Source: Actinobacteria bacterium 69-20 (GTDB lineage Bacteria; Actinomycetota; Actinomycetes; Mycobacteriales; Nakamurellaceae). Taken from it: a stretch of DNA of 64,000 nucleotides. Of this stretch, positions 27,947 to 36,241 are shown in pieces (the stretch's first letter is position 1; each line of letters opens with the position of its first letter). The DNA is taken from positions 131,654 through 195,653 of the forward strand of contig MKSW01000006.1 in NCBI GenBank assembly GCA_001897425.1. Reading direction: 5' to 3'. The notes under the pieces are model-generated. The model saw only the letters and a list, made by a program, of their open reading frames with translations, was not told the DNA's origin and did no database searches. A program made the position numbers and the translations under genes.

Positions 27947-28648
27947 GTGCGCAAGCCGGTGATCGGGATCAGCACGTACCGTGAGCCCGCGGATTGGGGG
28001 AGTTGGCGGCAGGTCCGGGCAGATCTGTTGCCGGCCGCGTACGCCGATGCGGTCAAGGCGGGCGGTGGCGCTCCGGTGCTGCTGCCGCCGAATCTGGACG
28101 CGGACGACGCTGCGGCGGTGATCGATCGGCTCGACGGGCTGGTGATCGGGGGAGGCGCAGACGTCGACCCGGCGCGGTATCGCGACGAGCCCGGCCCGCA
28201 CACCTCCGGGTGGCGCGCGGACCGAGACGCGTCGGAGCTCGCGCTACTGGATGTCGCCGGTGAGCGGGACCTGCCGACCCTCGGCATCTGCCGCGGCATG
28301 CAGATGATGGCCGTGCAGGCGGGCGGATCACTCGTGCAGCACGTGCCGGACGTCGTCGGCCACGAGGGGCACTCTCCGGCCGCGGGCGTCTACGGGTCGA
28401 CAACCATTGCTGTGCAACCGGGTTCACGGTTGGCCGACATCGTAGGGCCTGGCCTGACGGTGCCGTGCCACCACCATCAGTCGGTCGATGCGCATCCGGG
28501 ATTCGCCGCCGTGGCCCAGGCTTCGGACGGCTTGATCGAGGCGATGGAGCGCCCCGACCGGCGGTTCTGGCTGGCCGTCCAGTGGCATCCCGAGACCGAC
28601 ACGGACATGCGGCTGTTCACCGCCCTCGTCGCAGCGGCGCGGCGATAG
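27947..28648 (+). CDS. Gamma-glutamyl-amide hydrolase (PuuD-like class I glutamine amidotransferase)
   Basis: Peptidase C26 family enzyme of 233 residues. LGICRGMQ carries the nucleophile (Cys115) and QWHPE the histidine. It would release glutamate from the gamma-glutamylated acid, closing the pathway begun by the synthetase at 23128. The GTG start at 27947 has GGGGAGGAG (part of the 71-bp repeat) seven bases upstream, so translation depends on the repeat element. It is cut off from the rest of the operon by the DUF559-like gene. Confidence 0.9.
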   Translation: MRKPVIGISTYREPADWGSWRQVRADLLPAAYADAVKAGGGAPVLLPPNLDADDAAAVIDRLDGLVIGGGADVDPARYRDEPGPHTSGWRADRDASELALLDVAGERDLPTLGICRGMQMMAVQAGGSLVQHVPDVVGHEGHSPAAGVYGSTTIAVQPGSRLADIVGPGLTVPCHHHQSVDAHPGFAAVAQASDGLIEAMERPDRRFWLAVQWHPETDTDMRLFTALVAAARR

Positions 28649-28759
28649 GGCCGGCTCCGCGTCGCGGGCGAGAAGCGTCATATCCGATCGGTGACCGAGA
28701 CGACGGCTCGTGTCCACCGGGCGGATTTACGCTGATGGTGTAATGGTGCCTTATTACGG

Positions 28760-28772
28760 TAGAATGCTGCCG
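28760..28772 (+). promoter_or_regulatory. Probable leaderless promoter of the VapBC pair
   Basis: TAGAAT (28760-28765) lies seven bases before the GTG start, so the transcript probably begins at the start codon. TAAT and ATTA half-sites just upstream (28741-28756) could be an operator for the antitoxin; the symmetry is weak. Confidence 0.45.
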
Positions 28773-29029
28773 TGAGCCTCAACATCAAGAACGAGCATGT
28801 GCACGCGCTGGCGCGCGAGGCGGCGCAGCGCACCGGCCGGTCCCAAACCTCCGTGATCGAGCAGGCGTTGGAGGAGTACCTGGCGCGTCTGGAGGACGAC
28901 GGTGCGGCCGAGCGGGCGAAGACCGAGCGGATCAATCGGATCCTGGCGGACTTTGACAAGCGACTGGCAGACGGGCCACCGCTGATGAGTATCGACGATC
29001 TCTACGACGAACGCGGCCTGCCCGCATGA
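28772..29029 (+). CDS. VapB-type antitoxin (Rv0623-like)
   Basis: Protein of 85 residues matching the Rv0623-like antitoxin family: an N-terminal DNA-binding segment with HALAREAAQRTGRSQTSVIE, then an acidic tail (SIDDLYDERGLPA) that would wrap the toxin. Its stop overlaps the start of a PIN-domain gene (ATGA), the standard VapBC arrangement. Expected to neutralise the toxin and repress the shared promoter. Confidence 0.85.
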   Translation: MSLNIKNEHVHALAREAAQRTGRSQTSVIEQALEEYLARLEDDGAAERAKTERINRILADFDKRLADGPPLMSIDDLYDERGLPA

Positions 29030-29418
29030 TCGTCGACTCGTCGGCGCTGGTCGCGATACTCGGTCACGAGCCGGAGCGATACCCGTTCCTCGACGCGATC
29101 CGGGCTGCGCGTCGCGCCGCGACGTCCGCCGCTACGTACGTCGAGACAGCCATTGTCGTTGATGGGCGGCGGGACGCGGTGATGTCCCGCAGCCTTGATG
29201 AACTGTTTGTGGAGCTGGAGATCCGTATCGAGCCCGTCACCGCGGCGCAGGCGCAGATCGCGCGCCAGGCCTACCGGGACTTCGGCCGCGGCAGCGGGCA
29301 TCCGGCGCGGCTCAACTTCGGCGACTGCCTCTCCTACGCGCTGGCGAAGGATCTGCGAGAACCCTTGCTGTACAAGGGGGACGACTTCGTGCACACCGAC
29401 ATCCGGCCGGCGGTGTGA
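29026..29418 (+). CDS. VapC-type PIN-domain ribonuclease toxin
   Basis: Protein of 130 residues. The first acidic residue is in MIVDSSALVAIL (Asp4), then ETAIV (Glu) and NFGDCLSYALA (Asp), the acidic set of the PIN RNase centre; YKGDDF ends the domain. Known VapC toxins cut tRNA or rRNA; the target here is unknown. Coupled to the antitoxin by a four-base overlap. Confidence 0.88.
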   Translation: MIVDSSALVAILGHEPERYPFLDAIRAARRAATSAATYVETAIVVDGRRDAVMSRSLDELFVELEIRIEPVTAAQAQIARQAYRDFGRGSGHPARLNFGDCLSYALAKDLREPLLYKGDDFVHTDIRPAV

Positions 29419-29456
29419 GGGCGGTGATAGCGCACGGGTAACGCGTCGGCTTGTAA

Positions 29457-29469
29457 GTACACGATGTAC
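29457..29469. promoter_or_regulatory. Palindromic operator upstream of second toxin-antitoxin pair
   Basis: GTACA-CGA-TGTAC is a perfect 13-base palindrome that overlaps the first possible start codon of the antitoxin gene (29464). Likely bound by the antitoxin; inference from position. Confidence 0.55.
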
Positions 29470-29889
29470 AGTAAGGACATGGGCGCTGCGCACTTCGATA
29501 CATTGACCGCGGCTCGATCGCATTTCCGGGATCTGTTGGACGCCGCGGAGTCCGGACGTCCCGCCACTGTGGTTAGAGAGCACCGACGAAGTGCGGTGGT
29601 TGACGCCGAGCGGCTCCGGCGGGAACTCGCCGCCCGCACGCCGGCAGCGGCCGAGGTAGTGCCGGAGGCGGGTGGCTGGTCGGTGTTCTTCCCGGGGCGC
29701 CCGATAGCGGCGGACGGCGCGACATTCGACGAGGCCGTCAGGGAGGCCGTGGCCGCGTTGCGCGAATACGCCGAAGATTGGTCCGATCACCTGCTCACGG
29801 CGCCCAACCACGCGGACAACTGGGCACTCGTGCAGATCGTCGAGCTGTCGACGGACGAGCAGCTCGTGGACTGGATCACGGCCGCGTGA
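29464..29889 (+). CDS. Phd/YefM-like antitoxin
   Basis: Protein of 141 residues. The N-terminal part (FDTLTAARSHFRDLLDAAESGRP then VVREHRRSAVVDAERLR) follows the Phd/YefM antitoxin pattern; the C-terminal half (FDEAVREAVAALREYAEDW) is helical and would bind the toxin. The ATG at 29464 is taken as start; ATG 29479 is an alternative that would free the palindrome from the coding region. GTGA overlap with the toxin gene. Confidence 0.75.
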   Translation: MYSKDMGAAHFDTLTAARSHFRDLLDAAESGRPATVVREHRRSAVVDAERLRRELAARTPAAAEVVPEAGGWSVFFPGRPIAADGATFDEAVREAVAALREYAEDWSDHLLTAPNHADNWALVQIVELSTDEQLVDWITAA

Positions 29890-30323
29890 GCCGACGATTC
29901 CCGGGGCCGACACGCAAGGATCAACAGGCGTTCTGTGAGCGGGAGGGCTGGTCACCGGTGCGCGATGCCACCGGCCGGACCGGAACCCACCACGTCACCT
30001 ATGAGTTCGTTCTCGCCGAGGGGTCCATCCTGCGAACACGCATCTCCCACCCGCCGGACCGGTCGACGTACGGAAAAGCCTTGTGGGCGCACGTCCTTCG
30101 CGACCAGCTGCATGTCTCGGAGGCCGAATTCTGGTCCTGCGTGCGTAATGGGACGCTGCCCGACCGCGGCCGTGCCCCGCGTCCGCCCGACGCGATCCCG
30201 GCAGCGGTCGTCCACCAGCTCGTGGCCATATTTCAGCTGCCCGAGGCCGAGGTTGCGGCCATGACTCGCGGCGAGGCCATTGCGAGGCTCGCCGAACTGT
30301 GGACCGGGGCGGGCGACGAATGA
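29886..30323 (+). CDS. Toxin of a Phd-type pair (HicA-like cytotoxic translational repressor)
   Basis: Protein of 145 residues, similar in pattern to actinobacterial proteins called cytotoxic translational repressor of toxin-antitoxin stability system. The GTHHVTYEF segment (about 37-45) resembles the HicA histidine motif, followed by a conserved RISHPPDRSTYG. Likely an mRNA interferase or translation inhibitor; this is inference. The GTG start overlaps the antitoxin stop. Confidence 0.7.
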   Translation: MSRRFPGPTRKDQQAFCEREGWSPVRDATGRTGTHHVTYEFVLAEGSILRTRISHPPDRSTYGKALWAHVLRDQLHVSEAEFWSCVRNGTLPDRGRAPRPPDAIPAAVVHQLVAIFQLPEAEVAAMTRGEAIARLAELWTGAGDE

Positions 30324-30385
30324 GATCGACCCGGCCGCCATTGGTGACCGCCATCACGCACTGGGCGATGCGGCATCGATGCGGC

Positions 30386-30470
30386 GGAGGATAGGGGATT
30401 CGAACCCCTGAGGGCGGTTAACCCAACACGCTTTCCAAGCGTGCGCCATAGGCCACTAGGCGAATCCTCC
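30386..30470 (-). tRNA. tRNA-Ser(GGA)
   Basis: On the minus strand the 85 bases fold into a cloverleaf: acceptor GGAGGAT with ATCCTCC, anticodon loop TTGGAAA (anticodon GGA, reads UCC/UCU), a long class II variable arm, and a T arm with GTTCGAATC. CCA is not encoded. tRNA-Ser next to the SRP RNA and dnaX is a conserved actinobacterial arrangement. Confidence 0.95.
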
Positions 30471-30570
30471 ATCGGAGAGGGTACCGGACTTCCCGAGCCC
30501 GACCGAATCGCGCCCTGCGCTGCCGGTGCCGGTGCTGAAGCCGGTGCGCCGGATCTCCGGTAGCATGGCG

Positions 30571-30660
30571 ACCGGACCCCCGCGGCGTCCATCTCCTCAA
30601 CTCCCCCAGGGCCGGAAGGCAGCAAGGGTCCGGGAGCTCTGGCGGGTGCGGGGGTCCGCC
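30571..30660 (+). ncRNA. ffs: Signal recognition particle 4.5S-type RNA
   Basis: Small bacterial SRP RNA of about 90 bases. The invariant tip GGCCGGAAGGCAGCAAGG lies in the middle and the ends pair (GGACCCCCGC with GCGGGGGTCC). It binds Ffh and delivers membrane and secreted proteins. End points are set from the pairing and may be off by a few bases. Confidence 0.93.
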
Positions 30661-30682
30661 TCGTTTTGCGCCGGGTATCGAG

Positions 30683-30695
30683 TATGACGATGTTC
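30683..30695 (+). repeat. TATGACGNNGTTC motif, copy 1
   Basis: TATGACGATGTTC, followed by CCG. Intergenic, between ffs and dnaX. See the finding on this motif. Confidence 0.9.
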
Positions 30696-30813
30696 CCGAC
30701 CAAGCCCCGGCGATGTGGCAGCGCTCGCCGGGCAATGTCAATCCCGGCGCTCCCGCACGGCGCTTCATTGACACAGTCGACCCCGACCCCGGCACTACGT
30801 CATAGGCGGCACG

Positions 30814-30819
30814 TAGGCT
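30814..30819 (+). promoter_or_regulatory. -10 box of a leaderless dnaX promoter
   Basis: TAGGCT lies seven bases before the GTG start of dnaX and no ribosome site is present between them, so the transcript probably begins at the start codon. Confidence 0.5.
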
Positions 30820-30826
30820 CACACAC

Positions 30827-33367
30827 GTGGCGCTCGCTCTCTATCGGAAGTACCGCCCGGCGACGTTCGCCGAGGTGGTCGGGCAGGAGCATGTCACCGA
30901 GCCGCTGCGCAAGGCCCTCGCCGCCGGGCGGATCAATCATGCCTACCTGTTCTCCGGCCCGCGTGGGTGCGGGAAGACCTCGTCCGCGCGGATTCTCGCC
31001 CGGTCGCTGAATTGCGAAAATGGTCCGACCGCGGATCCCTGCGGGGTGTGCGCCTCCTGTGTCGCGCTCGCGCCGGAGGGGCCGGGGTCGCTCGATGTGG
31101 TGGAGCTGGACGCGGCGAGCCACGGCGGCGTGAACGACACCCGCGAGCTGCGCGACCGGGCCTTCTATATGCCGGCCGAGTCGCGGTACCGCGTGTTCAT
31201 TATCGACGAGGCGCACATGGTCACCAAGGAGGGCTTCAACGCCCTGCTCAAGATCGTGGAGGAGCCGCCGGAACACCTGGTGTTCGTGTTCGCCACCACG
31301 GAGCCGGAGAAGGTGCTGCCGACGATCCGGTCGCGCACGCACCACTATCCGTTCCACCTGCTGCCGCCGGCGACGCTGCGCGGATTGCTCGAAAAGCTTT
31401 GTGGCGAAGAGGGTGTCGCGGTCGAGCCGGCCGTCTACCCGCTGGTGGTGAAGGCGGGGGCAGGGTCGGCGCGCGACGCCCTGTCCGTGATGGATCAGCT
31501 GCTCGCCGGTGCCGGGCCGGATGGGGTTACCTACGCGAGTGCCGTCGCGTTGCTAGGCGTGACGGACGCGGCGCTGCTGGACGAGATGGTCGATGCGCTC
31601 GCCGCTTCCGACGGCGCGAGCGTGTTCGGCGCGGTGGAGCGGGTGGCCGGGGCGGGGCACGATCCGCGGCGGTTCGGGGCGGACCTGCTGCAGCGGCTGC
31701 GCGATCTGGTGATCCTGCAGGCGGTGCCGGATGCGGCGGTCAAGGGCCTGATCGACGAGCCGGAGGATGAACTGGCGGCGATGGCGGCCCAGGCCGAGCG
31801 GCTGCCGACGGCTACGCTGACCCGGTTCGCGGAGATCCTGCACACCGGCCTCGCGGAGATGCGGGGCACCACCTCGCCGCGGTTGGTGCTCGAGTTGCTC
31901 TGCGCGCGAATGCTTTTGCCTGCGGCGTCGCTGGACGATGCCGGGCTGCTGCAACGGCTGGAACGGGTCGAACGGCGGCTGGACATTGCGGCGGAACACG
32001 ACGCCGCCAGCGGTGGCCCTGTCGGCGGTGCGGTCCACGCGGATGACGTAGCTCGGGGGTCGGCGCCAGCCGTGGGGCGGGGCTCGGTAGGTCGAACGGG
32101 CGCCGGCGCCGGGGGATCCACGGTAGAAGGGCGCGGCGCGGCGGACGGCCACGAGGCGGCTGCGGAGCGCGGTGCTGCCGGCGATTCGAGCGGCGGGTAT
32201 GACGATGTTCGCGGCTCCGCCGCCACACGTGGATCGAGAACCGTTGCGGAGCGGGCGGAGTCGGCTCACGGCGGTATCGAGGGGAGTGCGCGGGGCGGCG
32301 CGGCGGATGGTGCGGGTGCGGCGCCGGGCACCGGGCTGCCGACGCCGCCGTCCGCCGCGGGGCCGGACCTAGGTCTGCCGGAACCGCCGGTGTTGTCGAG
32401 CGACCGACCACGCACGGAATCGCCGACGCGGGAGAGACATTCCGCCGTATCAGGTGTCGAGGGCTCTGTCGGCCCGGGCGGGGACACGGCGGAGGGTTCC
32501 GCCGGCGGCGCCGTCTCCGACCTCGCCTCGGCGGATGCCGCGGCGAGCGACGAGGGTCCCGGAATGGCCGGGGCCGGGCCGGGGGGCCCCGTGGCGGCTG
32601 GGGCAACGGTCGACGCGGCTGCCGGCGCGCAGGCCGGGTCCGCGCGGGAAGCGCAACCTGGCCTCGCGGAAAACACTGCGGAATACGCTGCGCCGACACC
32701 GGTTTCGGGCGGCGAGATCGGCGTCACCGACGTACGGCGCGTCTGGTCGGAGGTGCTCGCGGCCGTCAAGCAGCACCGTCGCACCACGCAGGTGCTACTC
32801 GAATCGGCGACCGTGACGGCGCTGGATCGCGGTGTCCTGGTGGTCTCCATGCCGACGGCGGCGCTCGCCAGGCGCGTCAACGAGCCGGGCAATGCCGATG
32901 TGCTGCGCGCGGCGCTCCGCGACGTGCTCGGCGTGGACTGGCGTGTCCGCTGTGAATCCGGAGACGCGACCGAGGGCGGTTCCACCGGCCGGCCGGCACC
33001 CGCCGCATCGGGGCAGCCGTCCGACAGCCGTACCTCGGCGCTTGCGCCGGGCCGCGACATGGACTCCGGAGCGGGTGCGGGTGCGGGCCCGGGCGCCGAC
33101 CGGAGCGGCCGCAGTGGTGCCGGATCGGACACGGATCGCGCGCCGGACACGGTCCGCGCCAGGTCGACAGCTCGGCCGAGCCCGACCCGCGTTGCGGCAC
33201 AGCAGGTCTCGGAGGAGCCAGAGGAGCCGAACCCGTACGACGACCTCGACCCGGACGAGGACGTTCCGCCGGATGCTTCGTCCTATCAGCCGATCGATCC
33301 GAGCCGGGCCGCGATCGACCTGCTCACCGCGAAGCTCGGGGCACACCCCATCGACGAGGGCCGATAG
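30827..33367 (+). CDS. dnaX: DNA polymerase III tau/gamma subunit
   Basis: Clamp-loader ATPase and replisome organiser, 846 residues. Walker A is GPRGCGKTS (about 44-52), a zinc module CENGPTADPCGVCASC follows (about 63-78), Walker B/DEAH-like IIDEAH is near 125. Domain III ends near residue 390. Residues about 395-625 are a very long Gly/Ala/Ser-rich, probably disordered linker, and a folded tau C-terminus (GVTDVRRVWSEVL onward) follows. Many relatives are much shorter (about 580 residues in M. tuberculosis, from memory). The linker contains an in-frame copy of the 13-bp motif. GTG start, likely leaderless. Confidence 0.95.
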   Translation: MALALYRKYRPATFAEVVGQEHVTEPLRKALAAGRINHAYLFSGPRGCGKTSSARILARSLNCENGPTADPCGVCASCVALAPEGPGSLDVVELDAASHGGVNDTRELRDRAFYMPAESRYRVFIIDEAHMVTKEGFNALLKIVEEPPEHLVFVFATTEPEKVLPTIRSRTHHYPFHLLPPATLRGLLEKLCGEEGVAVEPAVYPLVVKAGAGSARDALSVMDQLLAGAGPDGVTYASAVALLGVTDAALLDEMVDALAASDGASVFGAVERVAGAGHDPRRFGADLLQRLRDLVILQAVPDAAVKGLIDEPEDELAAMAAQAERLPTATLTRFAEILHTGLAEMRGTTSPRLVLELLCARMLLPAASLDDAGLLQRLERVERRLDIAAEHDAASGGPVGGAVHADDVARGSAPAVGRGSVGRTGAGAGGSTVEGRGAADGHEAAAERGAAGDSSGGYDDVRGSAATRGSRTVAERAESAHGGIEGSARGGAADGAGAAPGTGLPTPPSAAGPDLGLPEPPVLSSDRPRTESPTRERHSAVSGVEGSVGPGGDTAEGSAGGAVSDLASADAAASDEGPGMAGAGPGGPVAAGATVDAAAGAQAGSAREAQPGLAENTAEYAAPTPVSGGEIGVTDVRRVWSEVLAAVKQHRRTTQVLLESATVTALDRGVLVVSMPTAALARRVNEPGNADVLRAALRDVLGVDWRVRCESGDATEGGSTGRPAPAASGQPSDSRTSALAPGRDMDSGAGAGAGPGADRSGRSGAGSDTDRAPDTVRARSTARPSPTRVAAQQVSEEPEEPNPYDDLDPDEDVPPDASSYQPIDPSRAAIDLLTAKLGAHPIDEGR
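32198..32210 (+). repeat. TATGACGNNGTTC motif, copy 2
   Basis: TATGACGATGTTC followed by GCG, inside the disordered linker of DnaX, where it encodes Tyr-Asp-Asp-Val-Arg. Confidence 0.9.
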
Positions 33368-33508
33368 GTCCTGCGGCCGCTTTGCCGATCGGTGCCTGTC
33401 GGGATATCGGTCGGGTCCTCTTCCCCGTGTCCGGAGACTCTCGGCTGCGGGTCTACCCCTCGAACGGCGGCTCCGGGCCGCACTCGTTCACGCGGGCGCA
33501 GCCCGCGC

Positions 33509-33521
33509 GAACTTCGTCATA
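33509..33521 (-). repeat. TATGACGNNGTTC motif, copy 3
   Basis: Minus-strand copy (TATGACGAAGTTC, then GCG) in the gap between the convergent dnaX and glyA genes. Forms an inverted pair with copy 4, 19 bases away. Confidence 0.9.
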
Positions 33522-33540
33522 AACGAATGAAAACGCCTGA

Positions 33541-33553
33541 TATGACGACGTTC
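33541..33553 (+). repeat. TATGACGNNGTTC motif, copy 4
   Basis: TATGACGACGTTC followed by TCG, six bases from the glyA stop. Inverted partner of copy 3; the two could fold into a stem in RNA read through from either gene. Confidence 0.9.
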
Positions 33554-33558
33554 TCGGC

Positions 33559-34887
33559 TCAACCCAGGGTCGGATACAGCGGGTGTTTCGTGGCCAGTGC
33601 CGCCACGCGCGCGCTCAGCGACGATGCCAGCGCGGCGTCCAGGTCTCCGGCGGGGGCGATGAGCGCGGTCGCGATGACGTCGGCCACCTCGCGGAAGTCC
33701 TCGTCGCCGAAACCGCGGGTGGCGAGCGCGGGGGTGCCGATGCGCAGGCCGGAGGTGACCATCGGCGGCCGCGGGTCGAACGGCACCGCGTTGCGGTTGA
33801 CGGTGATGCCGATCGAGTGCAGCCGGTCCTCGGCCTGCTGGCCGTCCAGGGGCGAGTTGCGCAGGTCGGCGAGAACCAGGTGCACGTCGGTGCCGCCGGT
33901 GAGCACGTTCACCCCGGCCGCGGTGGCGTCGTCGGCCACCAGGCGCTCGGCGAGCAGCTTCGCCCCGCGCAGCGTGCGTTCCATGCGGTCTTTGAATTCC
34001 GGTGCGGCGGCCATCTTGAAGGCGACCGCCTTGGCCGCGATCACGTGCTCCAGCGGGCCACCCTGCTGACCGGGGAACACGGCGGAGTTGATCTTCTTCG
34101 CGAGATCCTTGTCGTTGGTCAGGATCACGCCGCCACGGGGGCCGCCCAGGGTCTTGTGCGTGGTCGTGGTGGTGATATGCGCGTACGGGATCGGCGAGGG
34201 GTGCAGGCCGGCCGCCACGAGACCGGCGAAATGCGCCATGTCCACGAACAGATACGCGCCGACCTCGTCCGCGATCTCGCGGAATCGCTGGAAGTCCAGG
34301 TGCCTCGGGTACGCGGACCAGCCGGCGACGATCACCTTCGGCCGGTGCGTCCGCGCCATCTCGGCGACCGCGTCCATGTCGATCCGGTAGTCCTCCTTGG
34401 ACACCTCGTACGCGGCGACCTCGTAGAGCAGCCCGGAGAAGTTGATGCGCATGCCGTGCGTCAGGTGCCCTCCGTGCGCGAGCGACAGGCCCAGGATGGT
34501 GTCCCCGGGCTTGATGAGCGCCTGGTAGGCGGCGGCGTTGGCCTGCGCGCCGGAGTGCGGCTGCACGTTGGCGTACTCGGCACCGAACAGCTCCTTGATG
34601 CGCGCGATCGCGAGACGCTCTGTGACGTCGACGTTCTCGCACCCGCCGTAGTAGCGTCGGCCCGGATAGCCCTCGGCGTACTTGTTCGTCATCACCGAGC
34701 CCTGCGCCTGCATGGCGGCGACCGGGGCGAAGTTCTCCGAGGCGATCATCTCCAGCGTCTGCTGCTGACGATGCAGCTCCGCAGTGATCGCCGCGTACAC
34801 CTCCGGATCGGCCTCGGCCAACGGCGCATTATGCCCGGGCCACGGGGTGGCCGATGTTGTGCTGGCGGCGGCTTCGGTGGCGGTCAT
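33559..34887 (-). CDS. glyA: Serine hydroxymethyltransferase
   Basis: PLP enzyme of 442 residues that converts serine and tetrahydrofolate to glycine and methylene-tetrahydrofolate. [31 protein letters not shown] and the PLP-lysine motif [14 protein letters not shown] are all present, at family-typical length. Convergent with dnaX, with a paired 13-bp motif between the two stops. A palindrome (34919-34936) lies 32 bases upstream of the ATG and may be an operator. Confidence 0.95.
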   Translation of the reverse strand: MTATEAAASTTSATPWPGHNAPLAEADPEVYAAITAELHRQQQTLEMIASENFAPVAAMQAQGSVMTNKYAEGYPGRRYYGGCENVDVTERLAIARIKELFGAEYANVQPHSGAQANAAAYQALIKPGDTILGLSLAHGGHLTHGMRINFSGLLYEVAAYEVSKEDYRIDMDAVAEMARTHRPKVIVAGWSAYPRHLDFQRFREIADEVGAYLFVDMAHFAGLVAAGLHPSPIPYAHITTTTTHKTLGGPRGGVILTNDKDLAKKINSAVFPGQQGGPLEHVIAAKAVAFKMAAAPEFKDRMERTLRGAKLLAERLVADDATAAGVNVLTGGTDVHLVLADLRNSPLDGQQAEDRLHSIGITVNRNAVPFDPRPPMVTSGLRIGTPALATRGFGDEDFREVADVIATALIAPAGDLDAALASSLSARVAALATKHPLYPTLG

Positions 34888-34918
34888 AGCGGGCCTTTCA
34901 TCGCGGGTGAATCGGCAT

Positions 34919-34936
34919 GGTCCACGGTAGTGGACC
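34919..34936. promoter_or_regulatory. Palindrome upstream of glyA
   Basis: GGTCCAC-GGTA-GTGGACC, perfect 7-bp arms, 32 bases before the glyA start. Could be a repressor site; no regulator gene is adjacent. Confidence 0.4.
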
Positions 34937-35062
34937 GCGACACGGGCGCGGCGACCCGGCCAGTGCTCGCTTCGCGGCGCCTCGGGCGATCGCGGAGTGG
35001 TGGCGGCTGCGGATCGTTGCGGCTCCCGGCTGGCAGCGGGTGCTCGCGGCGGTCAGCGGCCG

Positions 35063-36169
35063 TTAGCGGCCGAGGAATGCTTCGACGCCGGCGGCGATGC
35101 CCTCGGCGTACTTTTGTTGGCCCGCCGCCGATGACATCGTCGCGGCTTCGGACGCGTTCCGCATGTTGCCGCATTCGATCATGATGGTTGGCCGGAGCGA
35201 CAGGTTGAGGCCGGCGAGATCCGAGCGCTGCCACAGCCCGTCGGATCCCAGGGTGTTGCTGATCGGGAAGCCGACTCCCGCCATACCGTTCCGGACGTCC
35301 AGCGCGAGCTTCTCGGTGCCGGCGGTGATGGCGGGCCCGGCCGGTGCGCGGGCTGCTGTCATCACATAGAACCCGCGGACGCCGGCCGCCTCGCCGTCGC
35401 CGTGGATGGAGATCACGGCGGCTGCATGGGCCTGGTTCCCGATACCGGCGCGGTCGTTGACGCACGGGCCTACCCCGGTGTCGGAGTCCCGTGTCATCAC
35501 GACGGTGATGCCTTTGTTCTGCAACAGCTTCCGTAGTGCATTCGCGACGTTCCAGGTGAACTCGTGCTCCGGATAGCCGGCGTTGGTCGCGGTGCCGGTG
35601 GTATTGCACGCCTTGAACTGGCCGAACCCGGCGGGCACCTGCTTGTTGATGATTTCCGGGTGTTTCGCATTGGCCCCGTTGTGGCCGGGGTCGATGACGA
35701 CGACGGTGCCAGCGGGGATGACGATCGGCGCGGTCGGTGCGGTGCGCGTGGTGTCGACGACGGAGGATGTATTGGCCGGCGAGGTGGTGCTTGTCGTGTT
35801 CGTCCGGGATGCTGATGTCGTGGTGGGCTCGGTGGTGCCTGTGCTGGACGGTGATGTCGTGGTGAGCTTGGCGGTGGACGCCGGATCGCTGGTCGATGGG
35901 GGCGCCAGGACCGTGATCGATGCGCCCTGGGCCGCGGGCCCTGAGGTCGACGTGTGGGGCAACGCTGCGTCGGGGGCGGCATCAGAGGCCCCCGAGGCGT
36001 CAGCCGCCGGAACGGGCGTGGACGAGGGCAGCGTCATACTTGCCGGGCTGCAACCTGTGAGCAGAAGCGTGACACAGGCGGTGACACAGCCGGCGGCGCC
36101 GATGACGGCCGTGCGGGCGGTGCGAACTGAGGGCGGGCGGACATGCACCGTTCCAGGGTGCCAGCACAT
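35063..36169 (-). CDS. N-acetylmuramoyl-L-alanine amidase lipoprotein (Rv3717-like)
   Basis: Zinc-dependent amidase 3 family enzyme that cuts peptides from peptidoglycan. The N-terminus has a lipoprotein signal (LLLTGC), then a long Ser/Thr-rich linker (about residues 55-150). The catalytic domain shows VVVIDPGHNG (zinc His), the HEF glutamate region, SIHGDGE (second His) and MIECGNMRN (catalytic Glu). Start chosen at ATG 36169; GTG 36148 would also retain the signal peptide. The reading frame stays open far upstream, but that extension overlaps ybaB and recR and is not coding. Placement beside ybaB-recR matches Rv3717 in M. tuberculosis. Confidence 0.88.
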   Translation of the reverse strand: MCWHPGTVHVRPPSVRTARTAVIGAAGCVTACVTLLLTGCSPASMTLPSSTPVPAADASGASDAAPDAALPHTSTSGPAAQGASITVLAPPSTSDPASTAKLTTTSPSSTGTTEPTTTSASRTNTTSTTSPANTSSVVDTTRTAPTAPIVIPAGTVVVIDPGHNGANAKHPEIINKQVPAGFGQFKACNTTGTATNAGYPEHEFTWNVANALRKLLQNKGITVVMTRDSDTGVGPCVNDRAGIGNQAHAAAVISIHGDGEAAGVRGFYVMTAARAPAGPAITAGTEKLALDVRNGMAGVGFPISNTLGSDGLWQRSDLAGLNLSLRPTIMIECGNMRNASEAATMSSAAGQQKYAEGIAAGVEAFLGR

Positions 36170-36241
36170 GGCCCGGTTTGCCGACAGGCCCACTACGCTG
36201 GGCCCTGTCAGATCGCGATCGCCGAGGGAGGGACCGGTTCG

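Noticed and set aside
34888..35062. Glycine riboswitch upstream of glyA
   Set aside because: Only a short palindrome is present; the gap is too short and lacks the paired aptamer pattern.
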